This document shows positions 1 to 11,755 of a stretch of 64,000 nucleotides of DNA, piece by piece; the first letter of the stretch is position 1; each line of letters opens with the position of its first letter. The DNA is from Atrichornis clamosus (lineage: Eukaryota; Chordata; Aves; Passeriformes; Menuridae), in contig WBMZ01002591.1 of NCBI GenBank assembly GCA_013400975.1, positions 1-64,000 on the forward strand, in the 5' to 3' direction. Under the pieces are notes generated by a model. It was given only the letters and a program-made list of their open reading frames with translations. It ran no database searches and had not been told where the DNA came from. A program made the translations under genes and the position numbers.

Positions 1-524
1 TAATTATATAATAAATATAAATATTAATAATAAAATAAAAATATTAACCAGTTTTGTTTTTACTAAAGGAAACTTTTTAAACAGAGTGAAGCATATGCAA
101 AATGCTGCTCTTTGAGAATCTGATTTATCTCACATATCAAAATGCACATAGAGTCTTCCTAGATTAACTGAATAGATCCAAGCCCTGCTTCTTAACTGGC
201 ATCCCTAGATTTAAAAGACATTCTAAAAAGTTAGGCACAGCCTTATATTTTGCTCCTGTTAACCTACATTTTAGGACATTTTCTCTCTTTTGCTATCTTT
301 GAATAACATCTCAACATCTGTATGTTTACAGTAGGGTGATATACTTATGTGACCTTACTGTATGCTAGATTTAATTCCCTTATCTTGAAGTTCATGGTGG
401 AGTTCTGAATTTCATCAAATATCTTGATAAGAATTCCAGAGCAACGTCTTCTTCATCTGCCCTTTAATTTCTCTCATGTCTGGGAAGCAGCTGATATTGT
501 CTGCCAATCTCAAACAAACCCAAG
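1..524. other. AT-rich non-coding flank, no gene seen
   Basis: The first 50 bases are almost pure A/T, and the rest is ordinary AT-rich DNA. I see no splice-flanked frame, RNA gene or repeat signature before the CR1 element begins. Confidence 0.6.
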
Positions 525-922
525 CCATGTGAGGAGCAGCTGAGGGCACTTGGTCTGTTCAGCTGGAGAAGAGGAGACTGAGTGGAGACCTCACTGCATT
601 ACAGCTTCCTCATGAAGGACAGAGGGGCAGGCACTGAGCTCTTCTCTGTGGTGACAGTGACAGCACCTGAGGGAATGGCCCAAAGTTGTGACAGGGGAGG
701 TTTAGGTTGGATATCAGGAAAAGGTTCTTCACCCACAGGGTGGCTGGGCACTGAACAGATTCCCCAGGGAAGGGGTAACAGCATCAGCCTGACAGAGCTC
801 AAGAAGCATTTGGACAATGCTCTCAGACACACGGTGGGACTCTTGGAGATGTCCTGTGGGGCCAGGAGTTGGACTCATGATCCTAATGAGTCCCTTCCAA
901 CACTGATTATTCTGTGATTTCT
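525..922 (+). mobile_element. CR1 LINE, 5'-truncated 3' part (end of ORF2 plus 3' tail)
   Basis: This is a dead fragment of a CR1 non-LTR retrotransposon, the dominant LINE of birds, which copies itself by target-primed reverse transcription. Translation of 531-563 gives EEQLRALGLFS, matching the ORF2 C-terminal region, where CR1 proteins usually continue LEKRRLRGDL. A one-base loss just after this breaks the frame. A second block at 692-733 reads QGRFRLDIRKRFFT, another conserved stretch of the ORF2 C-terminus, followed by the degraded 'GHWNRLP' region. The 3' end carries the usual CR1 landmarks: a tract ending gtcccttccaac, then an attctgtgatttctg tail made of degenerate 8-bp units. The full element is over 4 kb, so this copy is strongly 5'-truncated, as is typical. 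An apparent open frame of about 110 codons here is a by-product of the repeat. Subfamily assignment would need an alignment to consensus sequences. Confidence 0.87.
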
Positions 923-3275
923 GTTATACTGCCATCATCAAACTTGATCTAGTAACATTTACCAACCAGATCAAGTAGACTTTCTTGAAGACAAACTTGT
1001 TTTTCTTTTAAGTGTCTTAAGGACAATGTGTCCTCACACCATACCGTGACGGCATATCTGTACCTGCAGGAATATCTGCCATAAACAGAAGAATTAGTTT
1101 CTGTTACTTTGGTAGGTGTGAAAGACATCTCATGAACTTCAGAACAGAGGACACATAAGTAGTATCATCACACATGAAGTATCAAGCAATCATTTTCCAT
1201 TTTAAGCACTTTTAAAAAACTAAGATGTAAAACTACTGTACGAATTTAATCTCTATTCTTAGTAGAAGTATTTGAGTGTTCCTCATAGGAGAGCCAGAAT
1301 GTCTCTCAAATATCATTGAATTATATGATAAATGTATAATACTAGATTAAAATTTTATACTGCCTAATGCACAAGGTATTAAGTCCCTGCTATTAAGTTT
1401 GATGCCTGGTAGCAAATCCAAGCTAGAATGAAAAATATAATAAATATGTGTGTTTACTCATACTGTAGTAACTGTCAAACCACACTAAGGAACTTTTTCT
1501 CAATAAAGAATATGATTTCAGCAAAGCAGGACATTAGTAAATATGTTTCAGGTTACAACTAAAGAGTGTGGTTTTGATTCAGGAGTGGAAACTAGAATAT
1601 TTCCTGGTGTTCTTTGGACAGATATCAAGCAGGGACATCAGTTGTTGTGTTTCTAAAAACTAGAGTAAGTTATAACTAATCCACAAAGCCAACATGTATT
1701 CAAAGCAATACAAGAAATTTGAAATGCAACCCACAAACCCAATTCAATCATAATGTTCAGTTGACATAGAAAAGCATAAGACAAAAATATCAAAAACAAA
1801 TTTCAGGTTTAGTAATCACAAAGGCCAAACCTATTTTTAAAGTATTTGCAGGTTTAGATACAAAGAAAAGTGGAAAAAACCCCCAATAAAACATATTACT
1901 GATGCTGAGTTACAATGTAGTATATTAAATGCAGAAATTTTGAATATAATTCTGAATGTCAAAAAAAAAAGATGACTTATTACCTTTGCATTAAAAAGTG
2001 AGTCATGGGGAAAGGGAAAAGTACATGAAAGAGAAGCCATAATAAAGAAAAAAAAATAGCAGGGAAAAGGTTCACTGGAGATTACAGGATGTTTGGATAA
2101 TTGTGACTGACCAAAATGGTGACCTGACAATATACAAATTGCTTTACCCCAGTTCAGCAGGGAAATTAAGAATATTAGATCAATTTATGTTTAACAGAGG
2201 GACCAGGGAAGGAATAGAGCCAGTTGTGCAGTCCTCCCCCTTCTCTGAGTGTTCCCACTGAAAGGCTCCCATGCTACCAGCTATCTCTGCTTTCCTTCTT
2301 TTCTCAATGGCTTGATCCATTTAGGATTACTGCCTTTCCGTAGTCCTGGCTGCTGGTGAGCAGGGTTCTGAACAGAGCAGGCAGATCTTTAGTTGGTAAA
2401 GGAACGGTCCAAGCAGATTTAAAAAGAAAGAACATCTTGGGAGGACAGGTACATCGCATTTTTTTGATTAATTAGCAGCAGAGCACTACTCTATTTATTT
2501 AATGAGATACTAAGCAAGGCATTATTATTTTGCCTAATCTTTTAAAGTGATACTAAGATGACATAAAAAGAGTCCTACAGCAGAACTGTCTAAGGTGAGC
2601 AAAATCAAGTTGTTAGGCTACTTTTTTTTCCCCAAAATACTTGTTTAACTATGGGTGGTTTTTTCTGTATGTGTTTGCCATGAACACCTTTCTTACTGAC
2701 TTCAATAGCCTCTTTTCTTAGTGTCCACCTTCAAACACACAAATATCTGGATACTAAAAAGAAAAAAAACAGTTAACACCTTGGAAAAGGGCCCACTCTA
2801 TTACAAAGTACTATGCCCCACACACCTGGCTTTTACAGTACAGGAAATCCTTAGCGTGACTTGACAATAATCTTCTGGATAAGCACTTAAGCCTGCAGAA
2901 ACCAGTGCATCTCAGCACTGAACCATGCTGCCCTTGAAAGCAGAGAGGACCAACACAAAGTTAAAGAATAGCTGGCATTTTTTCACAGTAAATAGTCTTC
3001 TTGGCTAACTAGTGTAAATGAAATTCCATAAAATATTCTTCCATTTTGCAAGCAGATATCCTAAACAGATTTCCTAATTCTAATAATACTTAGAGTTATT
3101 ATGCTATTTCTCACTTTTCTATTTCCCCTTTAGTCTGTCACCCAAGGGTATCAATTACTTGTTGCTTTTTAGTATATATCGACTTAATTTGCATACATGG
3201 CTCGCATGACATATTTCTTCTATTATTGTGTTTCTCTATGTAAATAATTTTCTAAAATCGTTGCAGTTCTGAGTT

Positions 3276-3279
<4 letters not shown>
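923..3279. other. non-coding, no gene seen
   Basis: AT-rich DNA with scattered A-runs, for example around 1,961 and 2,050. The longest open frame here (minus strand, about 97 codons near 1,837-2,130) is rich in F, L and S, as expected from AT-rich chance frames, and has no recognisable domain. Confidence 0.55.

Positions 3280-3314
<35 letters not shown>
3280..3314. repeat. (TA)n microsatellite
   Basis: An uninterrupted TA dinucleotide repeat of about 17 units. Such tracts are length-polymorphic and can extrude cruciforms. No gene lies next to it. Confidence 0.95.
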
Positions 3315-3316
<2 letters not shown>

Positions 3317-4035
3317 GTTCCAAATATATTTAGGGCTCTAATCTCTTTTCATACAGCTGTAGCAGGTTTCATAGGACAAACTCAAAGGAACAAAACCATT
3401 GGATTCAAGGACACACTCTCAGTATAACCAACTAAAGTTACAAGGGCATGAGAAGCCGTATACCAGAGTTCTATAATTTCCAGAAAACTGTTCAAAACAA
3501 GTTAGAAGTTCCCAAGCCTTTACATATGCTGACAGTTTTTAGTTTAAATGGCAGATGTGATACTCTTTTTTTGTGAACTGTTCCCAGAAGCACCTACATT
3601 CTGTGGTGGTAAGTTCCTAGCCCAGATGCCTGTATTCCCACCAGCAGGCAAAGCTTTCAACCCAGGTATAAGTGCTGCCATCCTGGAGCATGCCTCAAGA
3701 TTGGCATCCCCTGCCTATGCTGCCACTCTGCTCCTATTTTTCAGATGTTCTCAGAAGATGACAAGACCATTTGAGGGCAGCTTTTCCCCATAACAACAGA
3801 GGAAACTGGCTATTTAAGGTATAAAGAGCCACATTTGAATCAGAGAATGAATCTCAAATTTAAAAAAATTCTGAAAATCCCTTCAGGTGAAGAGGTCTCT
3901 TGGTTTCTCCCATTAAAACAACTTTATCTTGCCTAAACAATTAAATACTCCATGAGGCAGAGAGAAGAATGGACTCTGAAGCCTCTCTATGCCTCATGTG
4001 AGAAAGACTGAGGCTCATGACCAAATGTGTAAATA
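3315..4035. other. non-coding, no gene seen
   Basis: Ordinary sequence. An 81-codon frame at 3,548-3,793 has no domain or splice context that would support it. Confidence 0.5.
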
Positions 4036-4063
4036 GTAATACTACTACTACTAGTAGTATTAC
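4036..4063. repeat. short perfect inverted repeat (hairpin)
   Basis: The arms gtaatactact and agtagtattac are exact reverse complements (11 bp) around a 6-base centre that is itself part of an (act)n run. The structure is visible directly in the sequence. It probably arose from an ACT trinucleotide run meeting its complement. No T-run follows it, so it has no terminator-like or RNA-gene context. Confidence 0.75.
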
Positions 4064-7000
4064 AGACAGAACACAGAGATCTATCACAGAATGGCATATA
4101 GTCCTGACTGTGGTTCAACTTGCAACTCTGGATCAGGCAAAGTAAATTTGAAACAAGGCGTCTGAATGTGCTCCAGCCCCCAAGCTATTAGGTGTCTGGA
4201 GTTATGGGAGGCAGCAATACTTTCCACAGAAAATATCTAACTCAAGATTCCAGCTCAAGATCCCAAGACAGAGATCCACTGATGCAAGTGCCTGCCAGAG
4301 CAGAGAGGTAAACAGAGAGGGGTACTTGTGCTTCCCACTCTCCCTCATTTCGATGTAGCTTCAGTGGATTTTCACTCACTTGGACTCTAAAGTCTCTTTA
4401 TGACTAAGCCTTGTTATCATGGACCTCAAAGCTCACAATTCCAGCGTGCTTTGGGATCCTGGAGTTAGGTGGTGCAGTGCTGAGTGTTGCAAAACCTAAA
4501 TACCCCAAAGAATCAGTTTCAGAATCATATTTCATAAGGACTTTGTAGAACCACAGCAGAAGCAGTTCTGTAACTCCTGTGCATGCTATGTGTCACCTAC
4601 ACAAATAAGCAGGTCAGGGGGTCACTGAGAAAATGGATTATCAACACAGGCCATAGAACTGCATCCCTTGACCTATTATAACAAAACAATATCATAACTA
4701 CATGTAAGTGTTCATTACCATTTTTTAAATTATTATGTAAATACCACCACACTTGGTTCACTACTGATCACAAAAATGAGCTACTTCCGTTCATGTTCTG
4801 AAAAGCGATGTTTCTAGCCCAGGCAGTGGCACAGGGTATTCCTGTTTCAGAACAAAGTCCTGCCCAATCACATTGGCTAGACAGGATAAGAGAAAAGGGA
4901 AGCAATCCATCTTTGCAGGACTGGGTTGCATGAGATTGTTATTTTCATCTGGCAATTTGGTTTATGTGACTGCTGGCCCACTAAAGTTACTTGTGAAAAA
5001 TCTCTCTTGCCATGTTCTCAGCATTACCCCATTAAACAAGTGGAGAACTTACTTCTAATCTTTATTCAAAGTCATGCTGGCTCCATAGTGATATTTTAAA
5101 ACTGACTTAAAATGAGGTAAAACCTTGAGTGGACACCTTTAGTGCACTAGACATACAATGTACCTAATTTATGATTGAATTACCTGATTTAAGTTTCAGT
5201 GGTACTGTCCTGAATATAAATGTGCCCAAAGCTAACAAACCAAGTAGGAAGGCACAACAAGAAGTCTGAGCATTCTAGCAGTTGTTTGGAGAGATGCCAA
5301 AGTTTAATAGCACAAACACAATAAATAAACTTTATGAACAAATCAATTTTTCAAAGGTAACATCTGTTCTGCACTGGCTCCTAGTGTGATTAGATTCATC
5401 TGTGCACGCATACGAGTAGGCTAATGGAATTCAGTGTACTCCAGTACTCATCAGCATGCTTTGTTTTCATCAAAAACTCTAATGCAGATGGGACTCCAAA
5501 AGTTTCTTTCTGAAACAAACCAAACAACTTATACTTATTTTGCAAACTATTTTATATAAATAGTTACATTAAGTCCTTAAAATCTAAACTTGAGAACATT
5601 TACTCAGAAATGTAAACAGGGAAAGGAGTCTGAAAATCTGTCTTCGGCAAACTGTTACCCCTTGGTTACAATTTTTGGAATCATGTCCTTTGATAACTTC
5701 CCGAGACTTCCTGAACACCAAAACTGTGCTGCTCTAGAAGTCATGTGACTTCTTTGGTTTATGCTATGCTTCATCAATTAAACCCAAATTTCCCATAAAG
5801 TATATGACACAACCTAGTTATACCAAATATAAAAGAGAAGGTACATGAAACAAGTTGCAAAAAGGATCTTTTATCTTTGTTTCTGTTCTCTGAAGAAGCA
5901 GAAATAAATGCTTTAGTTGGACAGAAACTAGACTTAACATTATGTTATGCATAAACAGAGATTAAATTTTTTAAATTTTAATTTTAACATTATTAAAATT
6001 AATAGTGCCTTACACAACTTCATCACACAAATTATGAGGAAAATGGTGGGTTTAGTGTGTTGAGTTCTTTTTCCATACTTCAAAATTGCGTGTTGGTTTA
6101 GTTTCTTTTCTACAACTTTATTTCCTACTATGACTTTATAAAAACCCTTTAATGCTTTTTTTTGTTTTTTCCCGGCATGATTTTCATTTCTCATGATGTA
6201 AAATTATAGTGCCCTTGTAAACACAACTTTTGGCAGCAAACAAAATTATTAATATGAGTTGTTAGTTTGATGACAGATATCTGGACATCATGTTATTCTA
6301 ACCTCTCCTGGGAGCTGGGCGGGTAGAGGGGAAGCAAACAGATTGGGTAGACTGGGTCAGAACCTTCCTTTGTGTATTATAGCGCAGTGGCAGCTTCACC
6401 TTCCAGCAACTGCTGCACCAACAGCATTGCTGCAGTGCAAAAAAAAGTTGAAGAACTTGGCCAGATCCTAATCTCAGCCAACACCTCCTTCCTACCACTG
6501 CATCCCCCCATTTCACAAGGTGAAATGCACAGGTTCAACACAAGACTTGGCTTGAGGTTGTACCCACTGCAGTTGCTCACAGATGTGCTGCATGCGGAGA
6601 GGCAAAGAGGGAGAGAACAGGTATTTTCTCACAAGGGCCAAATCATAAGCTCCAACATCACTCTATTAAGGAATTTTCAATTTCAGTCCCAATAAGACTC
6701 AGATAAGCAGCTGTGATTGACAGGAACATTAATTGAACTATAGCCACTTTCAGGATCAGATAATATTCAGTAGCAGAAAGAAAACTGGCACATTAATGCC
6801 CAAAAGACAAAGAGAAACTCATTTTGAGGAAATCACACTTTTACATTGGGTAAAAGGGTACTGAAAGACAACGGAATGAAAACTAACAAAAACATACTGT
6901 TTATTATTTCTTAGGGTTTGGGTCTTTTTTTAGTTTTAATTTTTATCTTTACCAATTTTAAATCTCTTTTCATACCTAATATTTGGGGGTATGATGGAGA

Positions 7001-8359
7001 GTGTGTGTGTATAAATATCATGAGAGAAAACTCCTGCACAATATTAATGAAAAATCGTCTGCTTATTTTTTTATTGTTATTTCTTTACTCTTTGTTCTCC
7101 AAACAATCAGTAACAAACCAGAAGCTCTGCTGTGCTCAACACTGCACAGACACCAAAGTTTTCCCACACCCCACAGAACAGCAACCTGCAAGACATAATA
7201 CCATACAGAGATACAGACAAAAGTACAGAATGAAATTATCAGACAGTATTTTTTTATTTAATATTATAATATTTTAAGGAACTTAAATTATTTAAAGCTT
7301 TTCTGAAGTATTTTTCTAAGAAAACTCAATGGAAGTGTGAGGGACAACACAAAAAACATGCTGTCTGGAAAATGTAATAGATAGATAACTTGTGCTAAGT
7401 TGTTGACAAATAGAGGTAGAAGAACAATTCTTAGCCCTGAGTGAGAGATAAATGATGGAGTGGGGTTTATCTGTTAAAATTATCTTAATCAGAAAATCTA
7501 GGGAAAAAGACAAGTATCCAAAAGGAAGAAGAAACAAAAAGGGAGGACATACTGTGTACATGAACCCCCAGGGATTTAGCATGACTAATCATCACCAAGT
7601 CTGAAATCTGGGGAATAAGGCAACAATCCCTTAGCAGGATCTCACTCTTAATAACAGCAGCATACCAAAAGGCTTTGTTCTTCTAAAACTGCAGTGTCTG
7701 AGCTTCAAAAGTTGGAAAGCATCTCTATTTCCATTCAGCATGCAGTGTACACTGTGATACAAACCAATGTTTTTCCATAAAACACTTTTTCCCCCCCTCA
7801 AAACTATTTTGCTCATGTTTGATTGATCAGTGCACATGGTAGTCCAGTTTCTATCCACCTTCCCACTTCAGCTTTCCTCACCTCCCAACTCTCCATCCAA
7901 ACATCAGGAGAGAATATAATAATGACAACTAAGTTAATAAGCCTCCTCTCCCAACCCCTTCATCTAGCTTGCTTGACAGACACCCAAACACAAAATTCAT
8001 CCAATTATGCTGTTTCTTGTCCCTTACGACTACCTCCCAACTCCTCCAAACTCACACTCATTTTCATGGTGTAAGCACAAATGCATACGTACAGTAGTTT
8101 ATCTTGGCATCTGAAAGGCAAAGATCATTAGGGCAGGTCCAGAACTGGAGGAGGGAGGAAAGTGAATCACAAATGTATTCCAAAACAATCATCCCTTAGT
8201 TACTGAAAAAACATTCAAAATGGAAATGTTTATATGAGTTCGAATAATTTAGCTGCTTTTAGGTAGCATTACACTGCCAATAAGAAAAACTAAATATTAT
8301 TAGTACTGGTATTGTGTATTTGAATTTTCTGCCCTTTGTTAGGCCACTCCAATGATATC
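4064..8359. other. non-coding, no gene seen
   Basis: AT-rich intergenic or intronic DNA. It contains a small AT-only hairpin at 5,978-6,002 (arms ttaattttaa and ttaaaattaa, 5-base loop). Overlapping frames of 60-120 codons around 6,298-7,277 occur on both strands and have no protein-like features. Confidence 0.5.
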
Positions 8360-8374
8360 CCACACACACACACA
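8360..8374. repeat. short (CA)n repeat
   Basis: Seven to eight CA units. A second, similar (CA)n lies at 20,855-20,868. Both are short microsatellites with no other feature attached. Confidence 0.85.
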
Positions 8375-10354
8375 GAGGGATCTTCCACTATGCCTTAACT
8401 GAAAGTGAAACCCTGCAGGTACAGGCTGTGCAATATTGAGTAAACCAGAACGTCTTCATACAGCAGAGGCACAAATACTACCTGGGAGTTGGGACCTGAC
8501 AGTTTCAATTCCTCAAGGAAACTGCAGAGTATTTTCTGTACATTGCTGATGCTAGGAACAGAACTTGAAGGGGATGTAGCTCAGCAGGTTATGGCCAAAG
8601 ATTGAATGAGTTTCTCAGTTACCTCAATGATGGAACTGAGATGTAGGCAAATAAATCTACCTGACACACAGAATATCAAAACAATGTTAGGTCTGTTCAA
8701 AGTTCCGTCTCATCCCTGAACAAACACAGAAGCCTGATTTAGCCATTCAGACAATGTTACTGCAGCCATAAAGGATAATCTGCTGTCATCTTTTCTTTCA
8801 GGATAAAAAGTCTTCTGCTTGCCTCTCAATATAATATTTTAAGAGTTTCTTTGTCACAACTGCGAGGTCAAAAGAGTGCTCTGGTATTAAACCTTTCTGC
8901 ATCTTAAAGTCCTTCCACTTCATGTGTCACAGGCTCCTTTCAGTTTGCTCACCTGAGAAGGTTCACAGGACAATGGCTCAGTGCCCCAGAGTGACAAGAG
9001 AGGAAACATGCACGTCTCAGGCAGTTCTCATATTGTCAGAGTACTTTACTGTAAGTGACAATCAGCCTGATACTATCAGAGAAACAACTGGAAATAAGAA
9101 AATCAAGGAAGGAATGATACAGAGGGGGCATAACATATTTTATAGTAACTGATATTCACAAATAAAGCAAAATACAGCCATGCAACACCACTAGATTTAA
9201 AGCTCTCTTTTCCAAGACTTGGGCCTGAGGCACACCTCATACAGCCTCTCTCCCTTCCTAAATGCCCTTTCTAAGATGACCCAAGCTGGCTAAACAGGAA
9301 ATTAATTTCTTATCTATCTTCTAATGCATACTGTTTTCCTTTTGTCTCTCTCAAATAATAATGTCTCGTGAGGCAACGTACCTTATGTGCATTACTTAAA
9401 ACTACATATATATATTTGATTTGCTACTTCAACTTTGTGTAGCAAAAGATTATCTTATCAAACATAGATACTGGCCTAATCTGACACAATTGGCTTTTGT
9501 TTAAAACATACTGCATTTTATCCAATTTTCCATGTAACTCCCTGTCCTTGAATTACCCTTTTCTTTCAAAAGTTGTTCAAAGACTTTGTTTAGTACTGAG
9601 GTCAGACATACATCGCCATACTCAATCCGAAATACTTATAAACCTCTGTCCTTGACTACCATCCTAAGTCAGATAAAGCTGGATTTTTCTTAAATATGAT
9701 GGTCAAATTTTTTTCAACAGAAAAATCGGCCTTGTAAAAATTCTGACTTTTCATTGAAGTTTCAGGCATCTAAACCCAGAAATATTTTCAACTGAGAAAT
9801 CAAAGATATTTCTATTAAAAATGTTAATTTAACATCTTACAGAAATTTAGTTCAAATGCCTCACTCTAATCAAACAGAGTTTTCCTGGGGGTGGATTAGT
9901 CAAGAACCACTATGAAACAATCCAGAATAACACACACCATCACACACAGGTACAGAAAATAATAATTTAGGAAGGGGCCAACAGAGAGCTCTTGTCTGCA
10001 ATCTAGAGGTGCATATGCCAAAAATAGCAGAGGGAGCTGCTCCAGTGGTGTTCTGGAAAAAATTAGCTATAGAGTGAAAAATACATATTTTTAGTAAAGG
10101 TGTTAATCTCATCTAGGTCATGGCAATGCCAATGATCCAAAAGAATGAAAGTAAATTGACCCTTCAGGGAATTTCTGTGGGCTGTGGAAGTGTAACTAAG
10201 GAGAGGCATCTTCATTTAAATCTTTATGACATTGGCACCCACAAATGGTCACACACTAGATATCAGCTACTGCCACATTATTAAGCCTTCTGAACAAAAA
10301 GCCAGTCAGACTTCTGGAGATCATACCCAGTATCTCCAAGTTGGAGCTCTCTAA
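8375..10354. other. non-coding; contains a tRNA-Ala-like 5' end at 8,570
   Basis: The only unusual string is at 8,570-8,590, where ggggatgtagctcagcagg resembles the acceptor/D-arm start of a eukaryotic tRNA-Ala, with an A-box-like TAGCTCAGCAGG. No anticodon arm, B box (GGTTCGAnTCC) or returning acceptor strand follows within 100 bases, so it is not annotated as a tRNA. Confidence 0.45.
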
Positions 10355-11045
10355 CTCCCCAGAAGATGAGCATCAGTCCAACTTCTTGATAACCAACTTC
10401 AAAACATGGACTACTGCGTTGGACATAATATTCCAGCTCTGGTCTCACTCCTGTCTAACACAGAAAACTGGCACATTCATTCTCTACTCACTGTTTCCAT
10501 GCACTGCTTTCCTTAGAGCTCATGAAAGGTCTTGGTCCTACAATTCACAAGCACTGCAGGGAATTTTGGCCCTTCTTGCTTGTTTGTTTTCAGGAGAGCA
10601 GTTACAGGAAATTTTTGTGTGAGAACAGCTTACCAAGGAATCAAGATATGTCTGTGTGACTGCTCTGTCCTTCTCATGATTTAGTCTGCTCATCCACATG
10701 TTCTGTCATCAGAAACTTCATTGTGGTGAAATTATTGAATATTACATTTTCTATTGACCTCTCTCAGACCTGCATTGAAACATTAACCAATTCAATTCAT
10801 TAACCAATTCATTAACCAATGGCAGCTCTCCACTGGCAATCACTATTTTAGGTCTATCAACCAGCCAATTCTTAACCAATTTAATTGTGTCTTATTGATA
10901 CTATAGAGAGATAATTTTATCATAATGCCATTTCAAATGCCTTAACAAAGCTTATTAAATGTAGGTCATTTTTATCAGACTTGTAATTCCATCCCAGGAC
11001 AAAATCAGATTGCTCTGACAAGATCTATTTTCTATAAAAACATTC
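10355..11045 (-). mobile_element. ancient CR1-type LINE ORF2 relic (reverse transcriptase to C-terminal region)
   Basis: Minus-strand translation gives scattered but correctly ordered pieces of a CR1 ORF2 protein. FVKAFEMAL (about 10,923-10,949) corresponds to the RT motif usually read as FCKAFDTVPHDIL. KNWLVDR (10,853-10,873) corresponds to the RNWLxGR block. VRPELEYYVQR (10,417-10,449) corresponds to the conserved RPHLEYCVQFW region after the RT domain. The blocks run in family order with roughly family spacing but in different frames, so several indels have accumulated. Stops are frequent, and the catalytic FADD region is not recognisable. A small tandem repeat (10,781-10,820) has expanded inside it. 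This is far more decayed than the CR1 at 525-922, so it is probably an old insertion. The boundaries are approximate, and related L3/CR1-like families are possible. Confidence 0.6.
10781..10820. repeat. small tandem repeat of cattaaccaatt
   Basis: Three copies of a 12-base unit begin at 10,781, 10,799 and 10,810, separated by a partial unit. The array sits inside the minus-strand CR1 relic and probably reflects local slippage after insertion. Confidence 0.7.
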
Positions 11046-11678
11046 TGAACAGCCTTATATGTAGCTTAAATACATGTTATTGTCTCTGTGTTACAGTTCT
11101 CTTCTTCCTTGAAAGCAACAGGAAAAAAGTTTCAAATACAGCCTAAAATGGTCTATCTCCAGGAGCTATATTAAAGAGGTTGGAAAAGGTTTCTAGTAGC
11201 AAACACCAAAAAATTTAGTTTTAGAATTTACATTATGCAATTTTAAGATAGTTATAATTCACTAATAAGAAAGGCAGCCCAGCATAATTTTTGGCCGTTT
11301 ACAAAGTTAAGGCTATTTGATACATAGTCCCCAGATGTCACTGTAAACTGGATGATGGCAAATGTAGTCTACTCTAAATTAATTTCTTGAAAACTTAAAT
11401 AATGTCTAGTGAAAGATAACCATAATTCCAATTTTGTCAAAACTAAAACATTTATCTGAGCCTTTGCTCTTCTTTTTTGTTAAGAATTTGATTTGAACTT
11501 TCCAGGCAGCTCATTTCCTGGGACAGCACTGCAAACTCTGTACATTCTAAGGCTGTGCCTTGATGCCAGCAATTTCTATATCACAGTGTTACATAAAAAT
11601 CATTAAGTACTCAAAAATATGACTGCTAAGATACTCAGTGAACTTAGCAATATGTTTTAAGTTTTGACATTTTCTACA
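11046..11678. other. non-coding, no gene seen
   Basis: AT-rich sequence without recognisable repeats or plausible exons. The CR1 relic on its left may extend a little into this stretch, but I cannot see matching blocks. Confidence 0.45.
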
Positions 11679-11755
11679 GGTTTTTTGGGAGGCTGAGCTT
11701 TCTGTTTTGTCAGGAGGGTTTTCTGTGTACTTTGGGGGGTTTTGCCTTTTTTTAA
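11679..11755. repeat. G/T-rich low-complexity tract
   Basis: An asymmetric strand made of T-runs and G-runs (for example ttttttggga and ggggggttttg). It is one of several similar tracts in the window (16,621, 22,781 and 32,195). No coding or RNA feature is attached. Confidence 0.65.

Noticed and set aside
582..917. 111-codon plus-strand frame
   Set aside because: It lies entirely inside the CR1 fragment and is not in the ORF2 frame, so it is a shadow of the repeat.
8570..8640. tRNA-Ala gene
   Set aside because: Only the first 15-20 bases match. There is no anticodon arm, B box or closing acceptor strand.
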